A DNA stretch of 64,000 bases from Monosiga brevicollis MX1 (taxonomy: Eukaryota > Opisthokonta > Choanoflagellata > Craspedida > Salpingoecidae): positions 883,824 to 947,823 of the forward strand of contig NW_001865052.1 in the NCBI RefSeq assembly GCF_000002865.3, written 5' to 3'. Numbering within the stretch: position 1 is the stretch's first letter; the number at the start of each line of letters is the position of its first letter. Shown piece by piece: positions 10,068 to 22,153 of the stretch. The translations under genes and the position numbers were made by a program. The notes below the pieces were generated by a model that made no database searches, was not told where the DNA came from, and worked only from the letters and a program-made list of their open reading frames with translations.

Positions 10068-13000
10068 CTACACACCGTCGCTTGTTTGGCAAGCCAAAGC
10101 TTCACGCACTACGCCCGAGGTCGCGTGCTCAACAAAATATAGTGCCAAGAAGTAAAGAGCAGCAAAACCAATGGCAATGCCCCTCGTAGCCCAGGGAATT
10201 CCCACATCCTCGTAGACCACCTAACAAGACACGATTCGTCATTGACAAATGCACCCAAATTGTACCTCGACGCATGGTCACAATGCTCGTGGTGCATACC
10301 TCAACGAAAACACACCAGCTGGTCACGGCAGCTAGCACACCTAAGCCCATCAGGACGGCAGGGAAATACAGCACGTGGCGCAGCTTGAAGACAAACATTT
10401 TAAAGCTCTCCAAGGGCACAATAGCCATGACGGCTGACAGCAGGGTACTGATACCCAGAGCCAAAAAGTTGACGACCACCGATGCCAGGCCAAAGTAGGC
10501 ATAAAGCTGAACTCGAGTGCTATTCGAGGCCTGTGGCTCGCACATCGGAGACAAGCAAGATGAGATATACAACCTCCATGCTCCCACGCCACCCTAAGGA
10601 ACGACTTACCCGCGCCAGTTGCACTCCTGAATCCGTGACTGCACTGGTATCCATGGCCTCTTCAGGGAGCTGCGTTTTCATACCAAAACAAATGCCGGCT
10701 GATTCACACAAAACAAATCGAGGCTATCACGACGACCACGGCCTTGCTCACTGACCTCGCGCAGTAGGTCGAAATTGATGGCAGCCACCAGTGTTGCCAC
10801 AACTGAGAGGCTGTTATAGGTTGAGCGTAGCGAGACAAAGGCCTGTCGGTCTGACGTGTTAGTACGCGCCAGAAGCGCAAATAGATAGCCGCCTGTCATC
10901 CATTGCAAGACTGTCTTTGAGGCGTGGTGATCGCGACACAAATTCTGTGTCCAGAGTGATCGGACGAATGAGATATCGGCGCGCCCCACTTTTGTCCCCT
11001 TCGTCGCCCGGGGCCTCAGACGAGCCAGCGACTCGTGGCTGGTGCGCACCTTGAGGAGATGGTTCTGATGCGACTCTCGAGGAATCGCTTGCACGATGTA
11101 TCCACGATAGAAGACCATCAGCAAGCTCGCTCCACCAATCATTCCCAACGCAGCCCATGCCATTTGACGCTAGCAAAGAATTATTAGTATCGAGAAGTGC
11201 AGCGCGGGAAGATGAGGACGGACAAAGCCCGTGCTGGTAGCATCTCATCGCCTTATGACAACGGCGATGCGCAGCGAAGAGAGTGCACAGCGATGTAGAA
11301 CAAAAGGTCAACCAGCCTCGGTGCCGCCTCTTGCTCCACCTCACTCAAAACACTGACAGTCTCGCCCGAACGAAACTGATACCTCATAGAGGATGAAAAT
11401 GATGAGACTCAAGGAGCCCGCAAGGGAGGCAATACCCAAGACAAGCAGGAGATTCGGTAAAAACATAAGGTTGATCTTGGTCAGCAACCAGGACTTGAGT
11501 GCAGATTCGGGAACGGTGGCCAGAACGAAGGTCATCACAATCGAGGTGAACGTAGATGCCAGGTTGGCAAACAGGGAGATCAATGCCACCGTCAAAAACG
11601 GTGACAGAAGATGGCTGTCGGTATTGTACTCGGCAAAAGTCTAGATTATGGAGATTAGACGCAAGGAAATGCTGTGAACTTCACGCGTGGGAGCATAGCA
11701 GACTTTTCAACCCAGCCCTGCCACCAACTTGAAGGAGGACAAAGGAAATGAGCGACACGAGTGCAGAGATGGTGGCCGTGTTGTTAAACATGTTTGACGT
11801 TCGTCGAAACAGACGTGAAGCACGGACGCCACTGTGAATGGTCTTCTCCCAAAACCATCCAAGAGTCAGAAAATTGAGTCGATGCTTGCGTTGCCGATCT
11901 GAAGCCAAGGGCAACCCGTCTTTGAGAACAATCGTAGCAGCATCGACGGATATGCTCAAACCTGTCTACACTGCCTCTACCAAGTTGTGCAAAAGCTACC
12001 TTGACGAGAAGCGAAGGCAAAGTTGGATATGACAGCAATAGCCACGAGCGCAACGACAAGCGCGATCAAGGCCAGCGTTAATCGCCACTCGGAGGTGGCC
12101 GTACCATGGATCACGGTCACCATGTTTGGCAAGGCAACCAAAAAGCAAATCAAGCCTGACGCAGTAAATCGAGCAGGTGGTGTCAGACGGGCCTTGGACA
12201 TGATCGCACAGCATGTGGCGGCAGGGTACCTCATTTCAATGAAAATGGCAATGCACGCACCCAAGATGGACAGGACAAAAGGCAACCCAGCGACAGAGTG
12301 ATACCGCAGCAACATGCGCTGGGCACCGTCTTTGCCGTGATAAAAGAGCGAGGCGATGAGAAGAAGCGTGGATGAAAGGACGGCATACATGTTAAGGGCT
12401 ACTGAAAGGTAGAGGCTGGTGGCGTAGATGAGCATCACTGAGTATTCTGTGCTGTCGCCGGTTGCAGATGAAGGACGCAGCCAGAGGCCTTCAAAGCTGA
12501 TGCCTCCGATGATGGAGCTCACAATCGAGGCTGTGATCCTGAGAGGTGGTGGGGTGACCAGAGCAATCAGCGATGAATCAGAAAGAAAGGCGACATTGTC
12601 GCGTTAACGGCGTCAAATTCGTAAGATTGAAGCACCACACCAGAGTTCACGCATCCGTTCTGCCATGTGGCTTGAAGGGGTCCTAGAGAGCATTCAGACA
12701 CGCCCATCCGGCCAGTGGAAACAAATGAGAAAACAGACGAAAACACGGGCTGTCTCTGGCAGACCAGCGTGAACCTGAACCTTGCTGCACACCTGGACTC
12801 GGCGAGGTGTAGAAAAGCTTTTGAAAAAGTGAACAAGCCAATAGTCCAGCGCAAAAGGGTGCTCACGCAACCTAGTACACATGCCCGTCTTGAGCAAGAA
12901 GCAGATGCTGTCGCTTGAACAACAGGGGCGAGGCACATACCGTGTGGCTTTGGTGTGGCGTCTGTATTTGGCTTGGTGAGGAGCACATAGAGCAGGGCTG

Positions 13001-14531
13001 GTCCAAAGAGAGCAAGCGAAACCACGAGACCGCCAACTGCGATGCGATACACCTTGCTCAAGCCACAGATCAGATGTGAGAAAACCATGCATTATGATGT
13101 TCTTCGTGTGGCCTGACATCGGCCTTGGTATACACCCGATGAAGTCGGAACAAGAAGCATAATACCCGATGCGTTATACGTCACATTCTGACACACACGC
13201 GCGCGTGCGCGCGTGTGTGTGTCGCCCAGCTCCCTCAAGAACTAACCTCGAGAGTATCACCGTAAGTTATGAAGCATAGGGAAATGAATGCACCCGTCAA
13301 CAATTCAAAGCCAACGAGCAAGAGGATGGCTGGTAGAGCAATGATGTACAGCGTCTGAGTTGAGAGGCCCAAACGGCCATGATGAGATCCCCCAGTGCAA
13401 TGTCAATACACAGCTGCACGAAACCCGCACACACCTTGCGTAGGGTGTAGCGCACAGAGCCCTTGGGAACCAACAACAAATTGGCCATTTGCAAGAGTGC
13501 CACTACCACTGCGAAGCAAGATGCATAGATGTGCTGAGCAAGGACGTATGGAACCAACGGTCGGCACCAGATCTTACCGGCCAAAAAGTTGACGCCAAAA
13601 CTCAGCGAAAAGACGAGGCCATATCGAAGGATGTACTCGTTATCTTCTGAGCTGGAGTCAGCAAAGGTTGGATACTCCAAGATTCCCACCTGAATGCGTG
13701 AAGCATGGACGTTAGGCTTTGAACTTGGTGGACGGCGAGGTCCTTCCAGCAGACTCATCATGCACCTGAGAGATGGCGGCGCAAAAGGTGGCAACCACGG
13801 CCAAGTCGGACCAAAACGCAAGAAATCGCTTATGTAGGGCGCTCTCGGACAGGCTAAAGCAGCGATCGGCCAAAGTGGCAAAGCGTAGACTGGTCAGAAC
13901 GGCATGCCCCATTTTTTGACGAAGCAGGCGCGTTTTAGCGGCCCCATGACATACCGCGAGTTGATGAGTTGTCGGAAGTATTGGGCAAAAAAGATGGCTT
14001 CAAACATGCCACAGACGCACCCGACATGCGTCTGCGATGAAGCAAGCGCTCGCATGAGCCTGGTCACCCCAAGTTCCCACTTCAGGTGCTCAGATGAAAA
14101 CGCAAGCATACCGAGTCTGAAGTGTTTTCAGCGACATGATGATCAGCTTCTTCGTCCTCACTACTTTCGGGGTCTTCAGAAGCAGGCGCTAGGGCGTCCC
14201 TTGCTGCCTCAGGAGCGGCATGCTCCTGGGCCACGTCTGGGGCACCGGCACGACCGGTCGAGCGCTTGCTGAAAATCTTCTGGTTGATGACGTGGTCATC
14301 ATCCTCATCTGCGTTGGTCTGGGCCACCAAGACGTGCGCGGTAGTCTGCTCTTGGCTGGCATCATCAATCGAAGTTACATGCACGTTTCGCGGCGTGGCC
14401 AGATCATACGCCCCCGCACGGGATGTCGGTTGTGTCGCAATCGTGGGCGTCAACCGCTCAGACGAGCTCAGCTCGAGAGAAAAATCCAAAGTTGTCGTCG
14501 GTTCCCCAGGTTGGCGACTAGAACGAGGCAT
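10068..14531 (-). CDS. Four-module multi-pass membrane protein, unknown family
   Basis: Fifteen exons are proposed: 14112-14531, 13955-14031, 13766-13889, 13435-13689, 13247-13354, 12941-13052, 12793-12907, 12641-12682, 12000-12538, 11729-11961, 11383-11640, 10756-11169, 10610-10669, 10300-10506, 10068-10220. All phases close, giving 1038 aa. Residues 1-140 are acidic, Ser/Thr-rich and presumably cytosolic. Four repeats of about 225 residues follow, each with roughly six hydrophobic stretches. The core of each repeat is alignable around VPKGSVRYTLRK, GKDGAQRMLLRY, VPESALKSWLLTK and VPLESFKMFVFK, each followed by a Leu-rich membrane span. I see no voltage-sensor Arg ladder, pore loop, GPCR motif or transporter signature. 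The intron at 11962-11999 is only 38 nt, so that junction is the least certain. Confidence 0.6.
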
Positions 14532-14630
14532 GATGTCGCTCGCCAATCCGATCCCAGCCAACCCCCGTCGCGCCGAACCACCTGCAGAGCGATATGACAA
14601 GCACAGCTCCCAGCTCAGCAGGACTTACAA

Positions 14631-14690
<60 letters not shown>

Positions 14691-15156
14691 TGTGTGTGTG
14701 TGTGTTCTGCTTGAAACAGCAACGAGCAAAGATTTCGCTTAAATTTTAATTTTTATGAATTTCGCTCAAGTTTTGATTTATGCATGCCTGTTGGTGGATC
14801 GTGAGCGCCTGTGTGTTCTGGTGTGCTGGCCTGCAATGTTTCCCACTAGTCACCAGGGTCTTGAGATGATGCAGCAGAAGAGCTCGGCATCGTCCGGGCC
14901 AAAAGCAGATGGAACAGGGCCCAGATACGGTTACAACAAGGTACCATCAACAAGTGGTCGGATTTGTTGTTGTTGAGCTCCAAACCTTGAGTTGCTAACT
15001 TGCTTGCTTTCAGGCTACATTAAATTTTCTATCAACACTTTCTGTCGCACGCGCAGCATGCATCTCACAATATTATTCTACAATCAAGAGGGGAGGTCGC
15101 TTGGAAAGCGATAACAACGTCCCACAGCGACGACGAGCCGAGAATCGCAAGCCTCC
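14532..15156. other. Intergenic spacer with GA and TG microsatellites
   Basis: Holds the promoter side of the four-module membrane gene and the 3' flank of separase. A pure (GA)n run lies at about 14634-14687, followed by (TG)n to 14704, then AT-richer sequence. No gene seen. Confidence 0.6.
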
Positions 15157-18100
15157 TCAGGCCTTGACTGGGTACTGCAAGTTCGTAGGTGCTCCATACA
15201 CCACGGTGGCAGCTCCATTGAGGTATGGAAGTGTGCACATGGGTCGAGCTTGCGCCGTGGCAGCGGCAACATCAAGGGTGGACTGCCCCTTGGGCGTCGC
15301 GAAGCTCTGTGGTGCCCATGACAACAAATGTATCCAGACCATAAAATGGAAGTGAGGAGTGAGCCCTTGCGAAGAGACAGTGCCCTTCCACCACAGCAGG
15401 GCAACAGTGGATGGGTGCGCGCGAACAGCCAGAGCCGGGAACAGAAACCGCGCAATCATCTCACCTCCAGCAGATGGCGGGTGACCATGTCAATGTCTCG
15501 GTCTGTCACGTCCCAAAGGGTGCCCACGGCACAAGGCGCTCCGCTCAGAAGGCAATCCACAATCATGCCCGTGGGCTCAAATTCGCCTTGTTCACGCAAG
15601 AGCCCAGAGCTACAGCCCATGAGCAAAGCTGCAGCACGTCCCGTCGCACGCCGCACCGTCTTGGTCTAGCCACGTGCACAATGCTTGTGATCCATGCGTC
15701 ATCAACAGCCCCCAATCACCACAGAAAAAATAGCCACACGTACCTTCACATATTTGGAGCCGGCTCCATGCCCACAATACAAGAACAGGTCGGCTTGTTC
15801 CAAGCTTGTAATCATCTATTTGTCAGCATACAACCGGACTTGTTCCGTGAGGGGCCTTCGAAATAAAAAGCGAAATGGCAGCGGGCCGCGCACATCACGA
15901 TTGTATGTATAGACTCGGGCATACCTCCTCGGAGGTGGGCAGACGATCGTGGATACCCTGCCAAAACTTGGCTTCACAAAGCGGAAGAATGCGGTCTGGA
16001 AGGCGATGGGCGGAACAGGACGTGGCAGGTGAAGCCAGCTTGACGAAGAAGCCAAGCGTCGCCAGGCGCGGTGGTCAAGCGAATAAGACAAGCTCGTGCA
16101 CCAACCACGAGTGTTTTTGAGATCTCCGGCTGGGTTGATTACGTAAGATGCGCGCGACACTTGGATATTGTGTTGCGTGCTTTGAGCCAGAAGGTTCCAC
16201 GATGGTTGTCGATACACGGTGTGCGCCCTCAGGCTTGGCATCGACTCCCACGGCAGTGACTGGCCGTCTGTATGCGGGTCGCGGCACGCGCACGGTGAGC
16301 AACACTACGTGCATCAACTGACTGGCGATGCGTCTTAGTCGGAGCCGATGCGTACCTCGATCTAGCAAGAGAGACACTGGAGCTCGCCGCAGCTTGCGCG
16401 AGGTGGCCAAGCTGCCGCTGCCGCAATGGGACGCACTGTCGCCTGGCTTGCAACCTTCCTCAAGTCCACCACCTGCGTCACCAAGCACCCCGGCTCCAAA
16501 GCGACGGCGCTGGCGTGCATGTGGTCGAGCTGAGGGTGGCAAACGGCTTCGAGCTCGGCCCGCCATGGGCGTTGCCATAACGGCAACGTCTCGATCAACA
16601 TCTTTGTCTTCATCATATCCTGCACGCTCAGTGCTGTTGTCACTCCCGCTTGTGATTGTCACGTGCGTATCCGCATCCACCGGTAGCTAATAAGCAGACG
16701 CGGGTCAGCCCATGAGTCATTCACCATCATGCACCCCCTTGAGCCAGCGACATGCTCACCTCAGACCAAGCTGTGGCCACGTTGTGCACCGCCTCTGAGA
16801 CGACGTCAACGATCAGTTCTTCATCAGTCCCGTCCAAGTCGCCAAACAAGTCTTGCACAGCTTGAGAAAGATCCATGTACATTTTGGGAAATGCATCAGC
16901 CAGGCCTTCCACCAAGCTGGCCAAAAGCTTCTCTTGGGTTGGCAACAGCGGTCCATGCTTGGTGGTTGCGATTTCCTGTGCGCAGCGTTCCAGTTCTTTC
17001 TGCACAATTGCGCGAGCAGCTGGCGCCACAAGTGGGCCCAGAATGAGGCCTCGCCACAGGCCCAGCACATCAGCTTCGAGCTGGCGACAAAAAGCTTGGA
17101 CTTCATTGTCTAGAGCTCGTCGTTGCCGCCACCATTCCACTTTGTCGTTGTCTGTCTGAGTGGGTAGCTTGATGGAGGCCGTATTGGCCTCGCGCAGCTT
17201 TTGCATGCGACCTTGCAGCTCTGCCAAAACGTGACTTTCCTTGCCCAAGCGCAGCAGCACTGGTCCGTCCACGTCTAATCGGGAGATCACGATATCGTAT
17301 TTACAAGCAAAATCTTGAGATCCCTGCACACCCACGACCACTCCGCTCGTGTTTGACGCTGCCTCTCTCAGACTTTGTTGCAGATCGCGTAGTAGTTGCA
17401 CGCTAGTTTGGGTGGTATTCCTATTGCATCGGTACGTGAGGGGCGGCGAATCAGGGCGTGCAGGATTCATGTCAAGGCCAGTCTTACCAGCGATCTAGCT
17501 CTTGCATTTGTCGTTGAGTAGTCACGCCCAGAGAGGCATAGTGATGGAGAAGTGCCTTTTCCGGCGCCTGGACGCCATAGGCACGGGTCAAGGCAGCATG
17601 GCACCGTCGAGCTTCAGTTGCAGCCAGGTGATTGTCGTGGGCCAAGATTCGCTCAAGTTCGATTGTCCAGGCTGACAAAGACGTTGGGAGGCAAGGTGGG
17701 GAGGTGGACGGCGAATCCTTGTTTGCTTCCGACACTTGAGGTAGGGTGGGCGGGGTCTCGGTAGCATAGTGGCTCTCCAGACGCTCAATCAGCTCTGCCT
17801 TGCGTCCTGACACGGGCAAGCCGAGAGCTCGGAGCCGATCTTTCAGCTCAAGTACTTTGAGTCCAGCCCAATCCGTTTGTACACCATTATTATCAGCACT
17901 GCACGGGTACGTTGCTTCATCTGCCGTCAAAGTTGCAGCGTCGAGTTGAGCTGCAAGGTCATCAACCGCCCGCTCAACTGGAGCCAATGGTGGCGCCATA
18001 CTGGCTGCACCTTTGTGATGTCGCCAAGCGCGTGCTACGTTGTCTTCGTCCGCAGTCAGTACAGCTGCAACGCGAAAGCCCAAGCCAGGTTCTGCGACCC

Positions 18101-21100
18101 ATGACTCTGCTTCGAGCAATGGCGGTGCTGGTGAGCTGTCCACCAGCATCAAGAGATTGCGCAGATCAGCTGATAGACAGGAGTCGGCGGCAAGGGCAGG
18201 AACGTTGAGCAGCTCCCCAACACGGCGTAGTTCGCAATGAAAGGCACGCTCTTCTTCAGCGGCATGGTGGGCCATATCTCGCGCGCCGCTCAAGTTTCCA
18301 TTGACTAAGGCTACATAAGCTTTGGTGTAATACCACCGACCAGCGAGATACCGGTTCCTTGCAATTGCCGCCTCGGCCGTAGCCAACTGCGCTTCGGCAT
18401 CGGCGACGTGGTGAAGTTGAGCCAGAAGCAATGCCAAGCGTAGCTGGGCTAACGCTTTGAGGTCAAGACTGTGAAGGCTATTGGCGTACTCAATCGCTCG
18501 CTCAAGGTATACCTGAGCGTCGCGAGGCAGACCTTGGTGTTGTGCAAAATTTGCCGTGTCCAAGAGAGAAAAGATGAACTGGAGAAGTAAAGACGTCCGG
18601 GCTGGGTCCGCCACCGCTACGGTGCGTTCGAGCTCGGCCGTAAAGCGTGCAGCAAGGCGTTTGCCCACTGCCAGTGCTTCACCCGAAGCTCCGCGGTGGT
18701 AGTGCGCCCAGGCAATGGCTGCGTCCGTTTTCCAATAGTCCGATGGTGCTTCGGCTTTGAGTTGCTCTCGCAGCGTCTCTAAGCGGGCTTGAATGTTTTC
18801 CGCATCAGCGGACGTCTCATGGGCGGTATGAAGGCGCAGTGCCAAGGCACGCAGCTGAGCATCCACTGGGTCATCAACTCCAACTTCAGCAGCTGCCAAC
18901 AGCATGTCCAGGGTCTGTGCCCGGCCAACCCGCAGCAACACTTCTCCGAGCTCTGCATGGACGGCGAGGTGGGCATTGCTGTTGCTGCTTCTATTTTGAG
19001 GGATGGCCCCTTGAATGCGCGCGATGCTCCAACATACAACCATCTGATCGGGAAACAGAGCATGAAGCAGTTCCATGGGGTGATTTGGTGAATTTACAGA
19101 GGGCCCATAAAATTCCAACGAGCGCATATTTGCGGTGCACGAGAAGGCTTAGTCTTACCTGATGCAAGGGGAGAACCAATTTTTTGAGGTGTACAGCCGC
19201 CCATTCGAGCACACTGCGAATCAACTCTGCAAGGGCAGCGTTAAACTCGGTTTCAGCCCTACAAATGAGATGGCAAAACACCAATTCAAAGGGACGAATC
19301 ATGTAAAGCTCTGCTGTTATGCTGAAATAGCGCACAGCTCAGTCAAGACCTTTGCAAGGAGGAGTGCAAAGGTTAACGTACAGCAGCTGGTCCAAGGCAT
19401 GCAGGTGCGTCAATAATGTAGCAGGGTCAGCCGTGGTGTCTTCTTGGTGCTTCATCGTGCCATCTACAATCGCATGCAGAATCGCTAGCAGAGATGTTGG
19501 CGTTGATCTTGGGCTTTTCAGGCCATCCAAGCTCGGCTGAAGACGTTTGCGATCAAGGCCGGCTGGCAGAGCAAGGACCAGGCGGCTTAAGAGGTCCACG
19601 TCACTTCCCGAGGCCGTGAAGACCAAAGCCACTAGCTCGGGCACGACTGTGCCGCGAGTGATAAGCGAGCGATGCGAGGCATGTAGACATTTGAATGTCT
19701 CTTCGATGTCCTCTGTGGGTACAACCGCGCGAAGCACGTCTTGTGGGGCAGTAAGATCATTGGTTTTGTCAGGAGACGCTGTGTGGCTTGTTGATAAGCA
19801 CTGCAAATAGCAGACTATAGCGTCAGCGCGATAGGCGGTGTCCGTCATGTGAGGCGTAAGCCAGCGCAGGGCCACTGCCACCAATTGTTCTCCGACAAGC
19901 AAATCTGACGCCCGTGTGGCCAGTTTGGTGGCTTGTTGCAGGAGCTGAAGGCGAGCAGTGCGCCGATCCGAAGTGGCCTGGCCGTCAGCATGGGCCAGCA
20001 ACAGGGCCAGAGTTCCGAAAGCTATGGCACGGCTACTGTCTTTGTTGCTGAGTGCAGCCACTCCTTGGTTGTAAGTTTGGACATCAGCCACGTGCAAGAG
20101 GCCGCTGTAGCGCGCGGCTAATGCCTATTTGACGATGGGGGCGGGGTTGATGTCAATCGCGCACACAGGCGGCCAAATGGGCATTGGTGCATTTGTGGGT
20201 GGAGTCGGGACACAAGAGGAGCAGGCAGCAGACCTTGCTAGTGTGAAACCGAGCAAGTGCCGAAAGACACGAGAGAATGCCCGGAAAGGGGGTTGCAGGG
20301 TTCGTCACGCCCCACGTGGCTAGTGTGGCCTAACGATGTGGCGACACAAGCCAAAATGAGCGCTGATAAAGGCTGGTCCAAGAGCGTCGCACGACTTACC
20401 ATGGCAGCCCAGGCTTCGGGGCTGACAAGTTGACCATCGGCTTGTCCAGTCTTTTGGAACATCGCCACGATGGCTGTGACAACGTCTTTGGGACAAGGCC
20501 TGCCGCTTCCTGCAAGCCAAGCGAAGCGTCAAGTCGATGTGTGAACTGACAGGCATAAGCGATGTGAACAGCGCAATCACATGAACTGGATGCCCAACAC
20601 GTACTCAGTTGTGCGGCAGCGTATGTGGCGACATAATTGGCTAGAGGTGGGCCTGCGTTGGTTTGAGAGAAAGCCAAATCAGTGGTGTGAGGTACAGGTT
20701 CTGTACTCATGGGATTTTAACAAAGCGACGGGTATGAAAGGTCATCATCGCAGCGAAATTGCAGCAAGGGCACTATCACGATATGCGCCATCATTGCAAT
20801 CATGACATACCAAACCAGGAGGGTGACCAAGAGCTGGGGATGGACTGAGGTGCCTCGCCCGCAACGCACAGGCGAACCAACCAGCACACCCACTGCACGC
20901 GAGCATCCTGCTGCGGCAGGCGGTTGAGAAGCGCGAGCGTTGCCTCTTTGGCTTGCAAACGGGCTAAGAAGCAGGCTCCAATTTCTAGCCGACCAGGTGA
21001 GGCTGGCCTCAGGGCCGGGTGGGCGAGAAAGTGCTGCACAGCTTGCTCAATGGCGACCCTAGCCGTGTTGTCTGCCTTGAGGATGGTCTGCAGTCCTGCT

Positions 21101-21917
21101 TCGTTGAGCTTATCAAGGTCAAAGCCAGCTTCAACCTTATGATCGTTGACCAGAAATTGTAGTTGAAGGAGTACCACGGCGGCACTGGGCGCTGCAGCTT
21201 TGATGGTGACCATGACCAATTCTCGCAGGGCCTTGATGAGAGCTGGGACGATGCGATGGGTGCGGAGTGCCTCCCAGTCGAACAGGTGAAGGCGTGCACA
21301 GGCGTCTTGCACAGAAGTGCCGTGACAGAAGGTTTGGCACCGAGCGTAGCACTGCATGCAGCGCAGAGCAACGTCCAAAACTAGGTCTACGGAAACGGAA
21401 AGGCAGGCGTTTTCTTGCTGACTGGACGGCGAGCCCGAGCCTTGAGTTGGATTTGGCTCGCATCGCTGAAGAAGTAGGCCGTACAATTTGCCTGCCAGGT
21501 CGTAGCGCTGTGCTTGGAGAGCGCCTGCGGCAACTTTCATGACCAAGCCAGCCCGCGCGTCACTTTTAAAGCTGGGCTGCTCGAGTAAACTGGTCAAAAA
21601 TTGTATGGCCTGCGCCTGAGCGGCATCTGGAAGCGCCTTGGGCGTCGAAGTGGCCAAGGCCGCTACTATCTTCGTGGCCGCAGCCCATTGCTTGGTGGCG
21701 TCGAGTTGTTGGTGAGCCTAGGGGAAACGGTTGAAAGCAAGAGCATCAATGACGGTTGATTGCGCCCCTGCGGAACAACGCAGCGCGTGAGCTGTCTTTT
21801 TACCTCGAGAGCCAGGCGAAAGGCCCCGTCGTCGTTGGCCTGCAGCGCAGCCAACACCGCCATTATTGGCGCGTCGGTGCAGATTTGGCTTTCAACAAGT
21901 GTTGACGCTTCGCTCAT
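15157..21917 (-). CDS. ESPL1: Separase (cohesin protease, peptidase C50) with SAP-like motif
   Basis: Separase cleaves cohesin kleisin at anaphase. Fourteen exons close in phase: 21804-21917, 20811-21717, 20605-20652, 20400-20509, 19382-20124, 19159-19321, 17488-19043, 16760-17402, 16356-16686, 16106-16267, 15925-15971, 15744-15815, 15465-15665, 15157-15282. This gives 1740 aa. The N-terminal two thirds are helical repeats. The C50 landmarks follow in order: WWRQRRALD helix, LPWESMPSLR, YVINPAGDLKN, catalytic His in LYCGHGAGSKY (about residue 1624), catalytic Cys in LLMGCSSG (about 1650), EPTGMIVD, VGTLWDVTDRDID and the C-terminal YLNGAATVVYG. His and Cys are 26 residues apart, as in human separase. 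Near 1086-1120 a SAP-like helix pair (LKVLELKDRLRALGLP, then GRKAELIERL) is not part of canonical separase. Confidence 0.95.
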
Positions 21918-22153
21918 CAAAAGCCACCCAAGGTACCGTGGCGAACCAGTCCAGACGGGGCGCGTTGGTGCGCGGCTTCTGGTTAAATGACCGGACAGGA
22001 ACGAGATTTTCCCATCAAGACTGTTCCTTCCTTGATGCTCGATTTGAATATTTGGCGGGAACTCAAACGCGTCAAATGCGAAAAAAACATGATGCGAAAA
22101 ATACAGCTCAATCAATTCAATAGAAACATCGTATCTGACAATTTTATCTGACA

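Noticed and set aside
10068-14531. Reading the four-module gene as a voltage-gated cation channel because of its 4 x ~6 membrane-span layout
   Set aside because: No S4-type Arg/Lys periodicity and no pore or selectivity motif in any module. The count of spans is itself approximate.
16075-16680. A 201-codon Arg-rich frame in the separase region
   Set aside because: Only its first part (to 16356) is an exon. The remainder reads through the intron before the LPWESMPSLR exon in the wrong frame.
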